A stretch of 64,000 nucleotides of DNA. It comes from Parapedobacter sp. SGR-10. GTDB taxonomy: Bacteria; Bacteroidota; Bacteroidia; Sphingobacteriales; Sphingobacteriaceae. The notes under the pieces were generated by a model. The model had not been told where the DNA came from. It made no database searches and saw only the letters and a list, made by a program, of their open reading frames with translations. The position numbers and the translations under genes were made by a program. The stretch lies in NCBI RefSeq assembly GCF_011030405.1, contig NZ_JAAJTJ010000018.1:1-64000 (forward strand). Direction: 5' to 3'. Shown here piece by piece: positions 50,444 to 59,193 of the stretch; position 1 is the first letter of the stretch; each line of letters starts with the position of its first letter.

Positions 50444-51907
50444 CTATAATTCCTTCCGTAATCTGGCTACCGGAATATTCATTGCTTCTCGATATTTGGC
50501 TACTGTTCGTCGAGCGATATTGTAGCCTTTTTCTTTTAGTATTTCCGTGAGCTTTTCGTCCGCAAGTGGCTTTTTCTTGTTTTCATTTGCGATACATTCT
50601 TCCAATATCTTCTTGACTTCTTTGTTGGAAACCTCTTCGCCTGTTTCTGTCTGTATGGCTTCCGAAAAGAAGGATTTCAATAGGAAAGTGCCAAAATCCG
50701 TCTGCACGTATTTCGAGTTGGCCACCCGGGATACGGTAGAAATATCCATGTCTATCTTGTCGGCTATATCTTTCAGGATCATGGGCTTGAGCATACGATC
50801 ATCACCGGTCAGGAAATAATCGTGCTGAAATTCCATAATAGCATTCATGGTGCGGAGCAGGGTCTGTTGGCGTTGTTTGATAGCATCGATAAACCATTTT
50901 GCCGAATCCAGTTTTTGTTTGACAAACTGTACGGCCTCTTTCATCTTTTTATCCGTCTTTTCGGCTTTTTCGTAATGCTCAAACATGTCTTGGTAGGATC
51001 TGGACACACGGAGTTCGGGTGCATTCCGGCCGTTGAGCGTGAGGTGCAGCACACCGTCATTGTTGGTAATGTGAAAGTCTGGAATGATATGTAGTTGTTT
51101 TCCGGCCACAGCTCCCGAATCTCCCGGTTTCGGGTTGAGCTTCAGGATTTCGTTGATGATGTCCTTCAGTTCGTTCGAATTGACACCCAATTGCTTTTCG
51201 ATCTTGTCATAATGTTTTTTGGTAAACTCATCCAGGTAATGTTTGACCACTTCGGTAGCTTTGAGGATGATAGGGTTTGTCTGTTCTTTTTTCCGCAATT
51301 GGATCAATAGACATTCCTGTAGGTCCCTTGCACCTATACCGGCGGGTTCAAATTCCTGTATGACAGCCAGCATTTCTTCCACTTCGCTTTCTTCGGCCAT
51401 GACATTTTGGGAAAAAGCCAGATCATCTATCAAGGATAGGATAGGCCTCCGAAGATAGCCATCGTCGTCAAGGCTACCGATGATTTGGTTGCCGACTAGG
51501 TATTTTTTGTCGTCTAGGGCGAGTAGATCCAGCTGGTTTTGCAGTTTTTCGAAAAAAGAATCCTGTATAGCGATAGGGATTTCCTTTTGTTGTTCTTCAT
51601 CGTCACTCCCGTAGTTGCCTCCGTAGTCGTTGAAACTGTCTTCTTGTATATATTCCTCCACACTGAATTCTTCTTCAAAAGAATCCTCTTGGGAGGAGTA
51701 GTCATCATCGGCGTCTTTGTCAGGGTACTCTTCGATAGGTTCGGACAGGTTGGTCAAGCTACCGTCTTCTAAGGCCGGATTTTCTTCGAGCTCTTCCTTT
51801 ATGCGTGTGTCCAAAGAGGCTGTAGGTACTTGCAACAACTTGATGAACTGTATCTGTTGTGGAGATAGCTTTTGTAATAATTTCTGTTGTAAGGTTTGTT
51901 TTAGCAT
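50444..51907 (-). CDS. rpoN: RNA polymerase sigma-54 factor
   Basis: 487 residues. It directs transcription from -24/-12 promoters with AAA+ activators. Region I is Gln/Leu-rich (LKQTLQQKLLQKLSPQQIQF), followed by an acidic region II at about 40-115 (EEYPDKDADDDYSSQEDSFE). The core-binding domain is at about 120-310 and the HTH at about 370-400 (LKDIADKIDMDISTVSRVAN). The RpoN box near the end is ARRTVAKYRE. No sigma-54 activator gene is in the window. It is divergent from the class A penicillin-binding protein gene, across 225 bp. Confidence 0.98.
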   Translation of the reverse strand: MLKQTLQQKLLQKLSPQQIQFIKLLQVPTASLDTRIKEELEENPALEDGSLTNLSEPIEEYPDKDADDDYSSQEDSFEEEFSVEEYIQEDSFNDYGGNYGSDDEEQQKEIPIAIQDSFFEKLQNQLDLLALDDKKYLVGNQIIGSLDDDGYLRRPILSLIDDLAFSQNVMAEESEVEEMLAVIQEFEPAGIGARDLQECLLIQLRKKEQTNPIILKATEVVKHYLDEFTKKHYDKIEKQLGVNSNELKDIINEILKLNPKPGDSGAVAGKQLHIIPDFHITNNDGVLHLTLNGRNAPELRVSRSYQDMFEHYEKAEKTDKKMKEAVQFVKQKLDSAKWFIDAIKQRQQTLLRTMNAIMEFQHDYFLTGDDRMLKPMILKDIADKIDMDISTVSRVANSKYVQTDFGTFLLKSFFSEAIQTETGEEVSNKEVKKILEECIANENKKKPLADEKLTEILKEKGYNIARRTVAKYREAMNIPVARLRKEL

Positions 51908-52132
51908 GATAGCGTTATTTCCATCGTAAAAATAGCGAATTATACTGATTTAATTTGTGCAATAATCCACAACTTTTTAACCTTTTTGAGGTTTTACCGA
52001 TGAGGGGTGGCTCTTCTTCATGAAATTCAACGGATTATTAACTTATGTTAAAATTCGTTAATTTTATTTTGCAAGGACTTATTTGATGTATTTATTCATC
52101 GTTTTTCAAAACATTTTATTCATATTTACCTT

Positions 52133-54484
52133 ATGTTTAGACGTGTGAAAAATAAGTTTCTGCGGTATCTGCTACTGCTGATATATAGCGTTGTCTTGTT
52201 TACCTGTGCCGTTCAACTTAATTTTTTAGGCTTGTTTGGATATTCCCCTACCAAAAGAGATATTGTCATGCCCACCTTGAATGTGGCTTCTGAGGTATAT
52301 ACAGCCGATTCAGTGCTGATCGGTCGCTATTTTGAAGAGGATAGAGACCCTGTGCCTTATGACAGTATATCATCTCATATCCGCGAGGCACTCATAGCGA
52401 CCGAAGATGTCCGTTTTTACGAACATTCGGGGGTGGATCTTATGGGGTTGATTTCGGGCGCTGTTTCTACAATAAAGGGTGATCCCAGGGGTGCCAGTAC
52501 GATTACACAGCAACTGGCCAAAAATCTGTACCGGACCCGGTATTCACATTCACAGGGATATTTGAGCAGAATCCCGGGAATCCGTATCTTGGTCACGAAA
52601 TATAAAGAGTGGATGACGGCCTTCAAACTGGAAAGCAAATATTCCAAAAATGAAATTATTACCATGTATCTCAATACAGTATCTTTCAGCAACAATGCTT
52701 ATGGGATAAAATCGGCTTCACTGCGGTATTTCAACAAGATGCCGAGCGCCTTAGATGTCAATGAAAGTGCCTTGTTGATCGGCATGTTGAAAGGAACCAC
52801 TATTTATAATCCCATCCGAAATCCCAAAAATGCTTTTCAACGTAGGAATGTCGTGTTGGGACAAATGCAAAAAGCAGGATACTTGAGCAAAGAAGAAATG
52901 GCTGCTTTTGCGACAGATTCATTAAAGTTGAATTTGGATTATCAAGGGACAAAGGATGCCAGCGATTCCTATCTGCGTACCGCAGTCGAGAGATGGTTGG
53001 ACAAGTGGAGCCAGGACAATGAAATCGATATTTACAAATCGGGGCTAAAGATCTATACCACTATCGACTCCAGGATGCAAAAGATTGCTGAGGAAGTCGT
53101 GGCCCGTAAAATGGAAGACTTGCAAAGACGTCTGAAAAATACATGGGGCAGCGAAGAGCCTTGGCGGGATAAGGAGGGTAAGGTCATTCCCGATTTTTTG
53201 GAAAACCATGTGCGAAAATTGCCTGTCTATCCGGTATTGATGAAAAAATATAATGGTGTAGAAGACAGTGTTTTTGCAGAGCTACGGGTCAAAAAAGAGA
53301 TGGAGGTGTTTACTTGGGACGGTATGGAAAAGGTCAATTATTCGACTATGGATTCGTTGAAACATTATCTTATGATGTTGAATACAGGAATGATGGCTAT
53401 GGATCCATACAATGGTGAGATCAAGGTATGGATAGGAGGGATCAATCATCATTATTATAAGTTTGACCATGTCAATCAAGCCAAGCGCCAAGCTGGTTCC
53501 ACGTTTAAACCTTTTGCCTATTTGGCGGCATTGGAATCGGGCATGAGCCCTTGCGACAAATATGTAGACAAGCCTGTGCGGATCGAATTTGTCAACAAGA
53601 AAGGAGAGCACGAAGTTTGGGAGCCGAAGAATGCCGATTGGACATTTTCTTACAGAGAGATGTCGCTACGTTGGGCCATGGCTCGTTCACTTAATTCGGT
53701 GACAGCTCAGATTACCGAAGCTATAGGTTGGGATAAGGTTGTCGATGCGGCTTATAAGTGTGGTATAGACAGCAAATTGGAATCCGTGCCTTCGGTCGGG
53801 TTAGGATCAAACGATGTCTCGGTCTTTGAAATGGTCAAAGCCTACGGTACGTTTATGAATCAGGGCAAACGTATCGAACCTATCTTGGTGTCCAAGATAT
53901 TGGATATGGAAGGCAATGTGCTTGCGGAATTTAAAGCCGAAGAGAAGCAAGTGGTCGATCCGGAGAATGCTTGGTTGATGACGTACATGCTCCGTGGTAC
54001 GGTAGAGGAACCGGGGGGGACTTCGCAGGCGCTGTGGGAGTGGGATCTGTTCAAAGGAGGTAACGAGATCGGTGGGAAAACAGGTACTTCGTCCGATTAT
54101 GTGGACGGATGGTATATCGGATTGACCAAGGATTTGGTTGCTGGGGTGTGGGTAGGCTGTGATGAGCAGAGTATTCATTTCAAGAATTCAGCCACCGGAG
54201 AAGGATCCAAAACAGCCTTACCCATCTACGCTCTATTTATGGAAGAATTGTACAAACATCCTGAATTGGGGGTAACATTTGGCAAGTTTCCCGAATCTAC
54301 AGTTGAGATCAGGAAAAATTATAAGTGTCCGAGCCCGAGAATAGAGGTACAGCCTGATACTACGAATGTGATGGATGGCATACGTCTTGATAGCTTGAGA
54401 CAGCGGTTGCCTGGGCTACCCCAAGTACGACCTGTTATCGTGAATCCGGAGCAATCGGAAGAGAAAATAGAAGTGTTGTTGTAA
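52133..54484 (+). CDS. Class A penicillin-binding protein (transglycosylase/transpeptidase)
   Basis: 783 residues. Short cytoplasmic start, one membrane anchor at about 12-30 (LLLLIYSVVLFTCAVQLNFL), a GT51 glycosyltransferase domain at about 60-250 (EALIATEDVRFYEHSGVDLM with the catalytic Glu; GGASTITQQLAKNLY-like motif, here GASTITQQLAKNLYR) and a transpeptidase domain at about 410-700 with SxxK S456-K459 (GSTFKPFAY), ARSLNSVTAQ and KTGTSSDY. It polymerises and cross-links peptidoglycan in the periplasm, PBP1a-like. A 30-bp gap leads to the large outer-membrane gene downstream, so they may share a transcript. Confidence 0.96.
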   Translation: MFRRVKNKFLRYLLLLIYSVVLFTCAVQLNFLGLFGYSPTKRDIVMPTLNVASEVYTADSVLIGRYFEEDRDPVPYDSISSHIREALIATEDVRFYEHSGVDLMGLISGAVSTIKGDPRGASTITQQLAKNLYRTRYSHSQGYLSRIPGIRILVTKYKEWMTAFKLESKYSKNEIITMYLNTVSFSNNAYGIKSASLRYFNKMPSALDVNESALLIGMLKGTTIYNPIRNPKNAFQRRNVVLGQMQKAGYLSKEEMAAFATDSLKLNLDYQGTKDASDSYLRTAVERWLDKWSQDNEIDIYKSGLKIYTTIDSRMQKIAEEVVARKMEDLQRRLKNTWGSEEPWRDKEGKVIPDFLENHVRKLPVYPVLMKKYNGVEDSVFAELRVKKEMEVFTWDGMEKVNYSTMDSLKHYLMMLNTGMMAMDPYNGEIKVWIGGINHHYYKFDHVNQAKRQAGSTFKPFAYLAALESGMSPCDKYVDKPVRIEFVNKKGEHEVWEPKNADWTFSYREMSLRWAMARSLNSVTAQITEAIGWDKVVDAAYKCGIDSKLESVPSVGLGSNDVSVFEMVKAYGTFMNQGKRIEPILVSKILDMEGNVLAEFKAEEKQVVDPENAWLMTYMLRGTVEEPGGTSQALWEWDLFKGGNEIGGKTGTSSDYVDGWYIGLTKDLVAGVWVGCDEQSIHFKNSATGEGSKTALPIYALFMEELYKHPELGVTFGKFPESTVEIRKNYKCPSPRIEVQPDTTNVMDGIRLDSLRQRLPGLPQVRPVIVNPEQSEEKIEVLL

Positions 54485-54514
54485 AATAGAAAGGTGGAAA
54501 TTTAATCTAATATT

Positions 54515-57500
54515 ATGGATAGGAAGATAGCAAATAAATGGGGGAGGTTCCTGCTTTTGATCTGTATCGGTGTATTGGCGTGCCAACACCTGCAAGCTCA
54601 GTATTTTGGCCAGAACAAGATGCGATATAAGAAATTGAACTTTAAAGTCTACGATACACCCCATTTCAATCTTTATTACTATTCGGACAATGACAGTCTG
54701 GTCAGGTGGTTAGCCAAGGAGAGCGAGGTTTGGTATGAGCTACACCAACAGGTTTTTCAGGATACGTTTAGCCGTAAGAATCCGGTTATCGTGTACAACA
54801 ACCATCCTGAATTTCAGCAGACCACTGCCATTTCGGGCGAAATCAGTGTCGGAACAGGAGGTGTGACAGAAGCTTTCAAACAGCGTGTGGTCATGCCCAT
54901 TATGCAGATCAATCAACAGACGCGTCATGTTTTGGGACACGAGTTGGTCCACGCTTTCCAGTACAGGGTATTGATGGAAGGGGGGGACTCGACACGTCTG
55001 GAAAATGTCGCCAATATTCCTTTGTGGATGGTCGAGGGGATGGCTGAGTATTTTTCCATAGGCAAAAAAGATGCTTTCACTTCGATGTGGATGAGGGACG
55101 CTTATGCCAATCAGGATATTCCGAGTCTGAAGCAATTGACGGAAGAATCATACAACTATTTTCCATATCGGTACGGGCAGGCCTTTTGGTCGTTTATAGG
55201 CTCTACCTATGGGGATACAGTCATTATGCCACTGTTCATTGAGACAGCCAAGTATGGTTATGAGTATGCCATGCGCAGAGTGTTCGGATATGATGCACAG
55301 ACGATGTCCACACTGTGGAAGAACACAATGGAAAATACCTATCGTAGTCTGAATAAGGATACAACCTCCAGGCCTATAGGTATATCTTTGATCAATTCAT
55401 CCAATGCGGGACGAATGAACGTATCACCGACTATTTCGCCGGATGGCAGATATGTAGTGTATCTCTCTGAACAGGACTTGTTCAGTATAGATCTGTTTTT
55501 GGCGGATGCTACGACAGGGAAGACCATACGAAAGTTGGGGAGCCGGCTGACTAACAAGGATATTGACGAATTCAGCTTTTTGGAATCGGCCGGATCATTT
55601 TCGCCCGACAGTAAAAGGTTTGCGTTTTCTGTTTTTAGCGAAGGAAAGAACAAGTTGATGGGACTCGATGTGGCTACGGGCAAAACACTTTTTGTCGAAG
55701 CTATGGGGGATATTGTCGAATTTACCAATATCAATTGGGCTCCGGATGGGGATCATGTTGCTTTTTCGGGATTGAAAAACGGACACAGCGATATCTATCT
55801 TTATAATCTGAAAACGAAAACACTTACCCAGTTGACCAATGATATGTATTCGGACTTCCAACCCAGTTTTTCGAGAGATGGAAAATTCATTGTATTCAGC
55901 ACCGATCGCGTAGCGTTACAGTCCAACTCCAAAGAGGTGGACATTCCGATGAACCTGGCCATCATCAATGTACAGACAAAGGAAATTCAAAATCTGGATA
56001 TTTTTCCGGGAGCCAATAACCTGAATCCTCATTTTTCGGCAGATGGTACACAGGTCTATTTTCTGTCCAATGGCGATGGATTCCGCAATATGTTCAGATA
56101 TACGTTGGCTACAGGGAGAGTAGAGCGTTTGACAGATTATTTTACCGGGATTAGTGGTATTACGGAGTATTCTCCTGCGATGAGCATTTCGAATGATGAC
56201 GAAATTGTGTATTCCTACTTTAAGAAAAACCAATACACGGTCTATAAGGCCAAAAGCTCGGAGTTTACTCCTGAAGTCATCGATGCCTCTGTTTCCAATT
56301 TTGATGCGGCAATGTTGCCTCCAAATGTCAACAGAGGTGTGAATGTAGTCAATACCAATCTGCGAAATTTCAATGTCTTTGAGCGGATCTCAGATCGGCA
56401 GATCAACAATATTGCATACAAGCCCAAGTTCAAATTGGACTATTTGGCCAATAGTGGTGTGGGAATGTCAGTAGGGTCGCGTTATGGTGCCGGTATAGCA
56501 AGTGGTGTGCAGGGTATGTTCTCTGATATATTGGGATATAACCAGATTTTTGCAGCGCTGAATATCAACGGTGAGATCTATGATTTTGGTGGGCAGGTAG
56601 CCTATATCAATCAACGTAGCCGTTGGAATTGGGGAGGTGCGCTTTCGCATATTCCGTATATGACGGGATTCAGTACGTATGCTACAGAAAATTTTGGTTA
56701 TGGCGATGAGTTGGCCATCAATACCTATATTATTCGTCAGTTTCAGACCCAAGCCGAAGCTTTTGTAGCTTATCCGTTCAACCGTCATCATAGGTTTGAA
56801 TTCGGTGGAGCGATTTCTAGATATGGATTTAGGGTAGATAAATGGCGTCAAAGTTATTATGGTTACTATGGTGATCGCCAGCGAGTGTCCAATGAAGAAG
56901 CTTCTCAAATAGGCTTTGGTCGACTAGATCCGTTTACTATACAACAGGCCAATGCGGGTTTTGTAGGGGATAATGCTACTTTCGGCATTGCGGCACCGTT
57001 GCAAGGATTCAGGTATCGCTTAGGGGCAGAGCAATATTTCGGAGATTATAACTTTTCTGCAGTGAATGTTGATCTAAGAAAGTATAACCGATATAAACCG
57101 ATTACAGTTGCTGGACGTGTCTACTCTTATATGCGTATGGGTAAAGATGAGGCGGCCTTGTATCCCTTGTATATTGGCTATCCTTATATGATACGGGGTT
57201 TTGAGACAGGCAACTTTGATAATTCGGGAAAATTATCTTATATGGATCTGATGGGATCGCGTATGGCTATTGCCAATTTTGAGATACGTTTGCCTTTTAC
57301 AGGACCTGAAAAATTAGCTGTGGTCAAATCGGGGCTTTTGTTTTCGGATTTGAATTTTTTTATCGATGGCGGTTTGGCTTGGACCCAGGGAGATGTCATC
57401 AAATGGAATAAAACAGAAGGTGATAAGGTGCAGGCGGAATATGCAGACGGTACTCCTGTATTTAATGATGACGGTAGCCCGGTCATGGTGTACCCCTCCA

Positions 57501-57649
57501 ATTTACGTATGCCGGTATTCAGTGCGGGCGTGTCGTTGCGTGTCAATCTGTTTGGTGCGATGATCTTGGAACCATATTATGCCATTCCTTTCAACAGTAC
57601 AAGGTCTAAATTTGGTACATTCGGATTAAACTTTGCACCGGGATGGTAG
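54515..57649 (+). CDS. Three-module outer-membrane protein: gluzincin-like domain, PD40 propeller, Omp85-like barrel
   Basis: 1044 residues with a signal peptide (FLLLICIGVLACQHLQAQ; the Cys could also be a lipid site). Module one (about 30-260) has HELVH at 142-146 and, 32 residues later, E178 in WMVEGMAEYFS, the HExxH...E layout of gluzincin metallopeptidases. Module two (about 280-590) holds TolB/PD40 repeats (ISPDGRYVVYLSEQD, WAPDGDHVAFSGLKNG, FSRDGKFIVFSTDR). Module three (about 640-1044) is strand-rich with YMIRGFETGNF, ANFEIRLPF and a terminal FGLNFAPGW, like Omp85 barrels. It may be a surface peptidase carried by its own barrel or an assembly factor; function unknown. Confidence 0.82.
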   Translation: MDRKIANKWGRFLLLICIGVLACQHLQAQYFGQNKMRYKKLNFKVYDTPHFNLYYYSDNDSLVRWLAKESEVWYELHQQVFQDTFSRKNPVIVYNNHPEFQQTTAISGEISVGTGGVTEAFKQRVVMPIMQINQQTRHVLGHELVHAFQYRVLMEGGDSTRLENVANIPLWMVEGMAEYFSIGKKDAFTSMWMRDAYANQDIPSLKQLTEESYNYFPYRYGQAFWSFIGSTYGDTVIMPLFIETAKYGYEYAMRRVFGYDAQTMSTLWKNTMENTYRSLNKDTTSRPIGISLINSSNAGRMNVSPTISPDGRYVVYLSEQDLFSIDLFLADATTGKTIRKLGSRLTNKDIDEFSFLESAGSFSPDSKRFAFSVFSEGKNKLMGLDVATGKTLFVEAMGDIVEFTNINWAPDGDHVAFSGLKNGHSDIYLYNLKTKTLTQLTNDMYSDFQPSFSRDGKFIVFSTDRVALQSNSKEVDIPMNLAIINVQTKEIQNLDIFPGANNLNPHFSADGTQVYFLSNGDGFRNMFRYTLATGRVERLTDYFTGISGITEYSPAMSISNDDEIVYSYFKKNQYTVYKAKSSEFTPEVIDASVSNFDAAMLPPNVNRGVNVVNTNLRNFNVFERISDRQINNIAYKPKFKLDYLANSGVGMSVGSRYGAGIASGVQGMFSDILGYNQIFAALNINGEIYDFGGQVAYINQRSRWNWGGALSHIPYMTGFSTYATENFGYGDELAINTYIIRQFQTQAEAFVAYPFNRHHRFEFGGAISRYGFRVDKWRQSYYGYYGDRQRVSNEEASQIGFGRLDPFTIQQANAGFVGDNATFGIAAPLQGFRYRLGAEQYFGDYNFSAVNVDLRKYNRYKPITVAGRVYSYMRMGKDEAALYPLYIGYPYMIRGFETGNFDNSGKLSYMDLMGSRMAIANFEIRLPFTGPEKLAVVKSGLLFSDLNFFIDGGLAWTQGDVIKWNKTEGDKVQAEYADGTPVFNDDGSPVMVYPSNLRMPVFSAGVSLRVNLFGAMILEPYYAIPFNSTRSKFGTFGLNFAPGW

Positions 57650-57690
57650 TCTAATCGGTACATATATGGTATATGTTGAGGTTGTTAAGG

Positions 57691-57726
57691 CCGTTGCTTG
57701 CACTTAGGTGCGGGCAACGGTTTTTT
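57691..57726 (+). terminator. Terminator after the three-module outer-membrane gene
   Basis: CCGTTGC/GCAACGG extended by wobble pairs to about 13 bp, loop TTAG, then six T. Confidence 0.92.
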
Positions 57727-57756
57727 ATTGCCTGTGCTAGTCTGGACTTTTAGTTA

Positions 57757-57920
57757 GCGCACGCCCAATCATTAAGTTAAGGATATAACCTGTTTTATAT
57801 TGTCATTCTGAGGCTTGCCGAAGAATCTGTTAGCCGGCTAATTTACAGATCCCTCCTATCGTCGGGATGACAAAAAACGCTTAACTTAATACCATTGAGC
57901 GCACGCCTGTGGCGTGTGCT
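57757..57920. repeat. Composite nested palindromic element
   Basis: From outside in: AGCGCACGC pieces at 57756-57765 and 57898-57920 (the latter a 23-bp palindrome), then the perfect 11-bp pair ATTAAGTTAAG (57771-57781)/CTTAACTTAAT (57880-57890), then a GTCATTCTGAGG...GGATGACA element (57802-57872). The right part overlaps the last codons of the GIY-YIG-like gene. Confidence 0.8.
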
Positions 57921-58215
57921 TCATGAGCCTATGTGCACCAGCCGTGATATTTAACCAATTTGGGTTCTGTTTGCGGATCAGACGTTCTTTCATCATGCGG
58001 GTGTATGTAGCAAGCTCGGATTTTCTTTTTAGGGCTTCTTCAAGCGAACGATATTCTTCCATGTACACTATTCGGTTGATACGTGCCGCGTAGAAAAACT
58101 GTAGTTTGTCCTCTTCGCAAATCTCAAATAATGTATGAGGGATATGTTGGCAATATCCGGCTTCAATATGTGCTCTATTGGCATTGGTAGCTAAATATAT
58201 AATATGTCTTTTCAT
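57886..58215 (-). CDS. GIY-YIG-like (URI-type) small protein, probably catalytically degenerate
   Basis: 109 residues. The overall layout follows UvrC/Intron-type GIY-YIG proteins: a first strand HIIYLATNANRAHIEAGYC, then RINRIVYMEEYRSLEEALKR and KERLIRKQNPNWLNI, which resembles the common end LVxYExFxxxxxAIxREKxI...NPxW. However, the GIY and YIG triplets are replaced (YLATN, AGYC) and the usual catalytic Arg region is not seen, so nuclease activity is doubtful. The last 11 or so codons and the stop lie in a repeat element, so the C-terminus may have been reshaped. It is divergent from an XRE-S24 repressor gene and shares its operator region. Confidence 0.7.
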   Translation of the reverse strand: MKRHIIYLATNANRAHIEAGYCQHIPHTLFEICEEDKLQFFYAARINRIVYMEEYRSLEEALKRKSELATYTRMMKERLIRKQNPNWLNITAGAHRLMKHTPQACAQWY

Positions 58216-58222
58216 AGTTTTG

Positions 58223-58293
58223 TACTAAAATATTTGGTTCTTTCAAATTTGTTTACTAACTTTATTGGTACAATTTTACTAATAAAATTAGTA
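58223..58293. promoter_or_regulatory. Three 17-bp operators in the divergent region before the XRE-S24 gene
   Basis: TACTAATAAAATTAGTA (58277-58293) is a perfect dyad. TACTAACTTTATTGGTA (58254-58270) has one mismatch, and TACTAAAATATTTGGTT (58223-58239) has two. Centres are 23 and 31 bp apart. The arrangement is like a phage repressor control region. Confidence 0.65.
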
Positions 58294-58316
58294 TTTAAAA
58301 ATAATTTTGAAAAAAA

Positions 58317-59093
58317 ATGTCAAATATTGCATCCAACCTTAAGTTTTTACGGAAGAAAAACAACCTGACACAACAGCAATTTGCGGATATCATGGAAATC
58401 AAGCGGGCTTCGGTAGGGGCTTATGAAGAGAGCCGTGCAGAACCCAAGTATGAATTGTTGAAGAAGATAGCAGAATATTATGGACTGTCTATGGATGAGC
58501 TTGCCAACGATGTGATCGACGAGAAATGGAAACCTGTGCCTAAAAGCAATGCCTCTAATCTGCGTGTGCTCAGTATCACCGTAGATCAGGATGACCGTGA
58601 GAATATAGAATTGGTTCCGGTCAAAGCCAGTGCCGGTTATTTGAATGGTTATGCTGATCCGGAGTATGTGAAGGAGTTGCCCCGGTTTAGCCTCCCGATG
58701 TTCAGCCAGGGGACGTACAGGGCTTTTGAGATCAAAGGTGATTCGATGTTGCCCTTGCCTTCAGGAAGTATCATCATCGGTGAATATGTGGAAAACTGGC
58801 ACGATATTAAATCGGGTCACACCTATGTGATCATCTCCAAAGATGAGGGTGTCGTATATAAACGTATAGGAGCAAGGTTCAAAGAGGACAAAGGACTAAA
58901 GCTCGTGTCAGACAATAGGGTGTATGAGCCTTATTGGGTAGATGCAGCCGATATTTTGGAGGTGTGGAAAGCAAAGGCTTTTATCTCGACCGAATTGCCA
59001 CAGCCGACACCGGAGCCTACGATCGAATCGCTGACATCCATGATGGCACATATGCAGAAAACTATCAACTCGGTAGTGGATCATAAAAAATAA
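58317..59093 (+). CDS. XRE-family repressor with S24 (LexA-like) peptidase domain
   Basis: 258 residues. An N-terminal Cro/CI-type HTH at about 5-62 (LKFLRKKNNLTQQQFADIME, RASVGAYEESRAEPKYELL) and a C-terminal S24 domain at about 120-225 with nucleophile S143 (IKGDSMLPLPSG) and lysine K182 (GVVYKRIGARF), the pair used for RecA-stimulated self-cleavage in LexA and CI. A canonical Ala-Gly cleavage site may be the SAG at 105-107 (VKASAGYLNGY). It is probably a self-regulating repressor acting on the adjacent operators. No phage genes are nearby. rimP follows after 100 bp. Confidence 0.9.
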   Translation: MSNIASNLKFLRKKNNLTQQQFADIMEIKRASVGAYEESRAEPKYELLKKIAEYYGLSMDELANDVIDEKWKPVPKSNASNLRVLSITVDQDDRENIELVPVKASAGYLNGYADPEYVKELPRFSLPMFSQGTYRAFEIKGDSMLPLPSGSIIIGEYVENWHDIKSGHTYVIISKDEGVVYKRIGARFKEDKGLKLVSDNRVYEPYWVDAADILEVWKAKAFISTELPQPTPEPTIESLTSMMAHMQKTINSVVDHKK

Positions 59094-59126
59094 TTCTGTT
59101 TTTTTACGATTTGTCAAAATAAATCG

Positions 59127-59134
59127 TACCTTTG
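59127..59134 (+). promoter_or_regulatory. Candidate -7 element of the rimP-nusA operon
   Basis: TACCTTTG, a consensus TAnnTTTG match, 59 bp before the rimP ATG. A TTTG lies at 59110-59113, closer than usual. The first structure on the transcript would be the hairpin at 59151-59175. Confidence 0.5.
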
Positions 59135-59150
59135 TGATATCTGAAAGGAA

Positions 59151-59175
59151 GGGGGCATGGTATGCCCCCTTTTTT
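59151..59175 (+). terminator. Terminator-like hairpin in the rimP leader
   Basis: GGGGGCAT/ATGCCCCC perfect 8-bp stem, loop GGT, then six T. It lies after the candidate promoter and 18 bp before the rimP ATG, so it either ends the XRE-S24 transcript or acts as an attenuator. Confidence 0.8.
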
Positions 59176-59193
59176 AATTCAATTTTTGAAAGT

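Noticed and set aside
51968..51976. TAATCCACA, one mismatch from a DnaA box, upstream of rpoN
   Set aside because: A single box with no AT-rich unwinding region, dnaA or dnaN nearby; not evidence for an origin.
58223..59093. Prophage remnant around the XRE-S24 repressor
   Set aside because: No integrase, structural genes or attachment repeats within view; the flanks are housekeeping genes.
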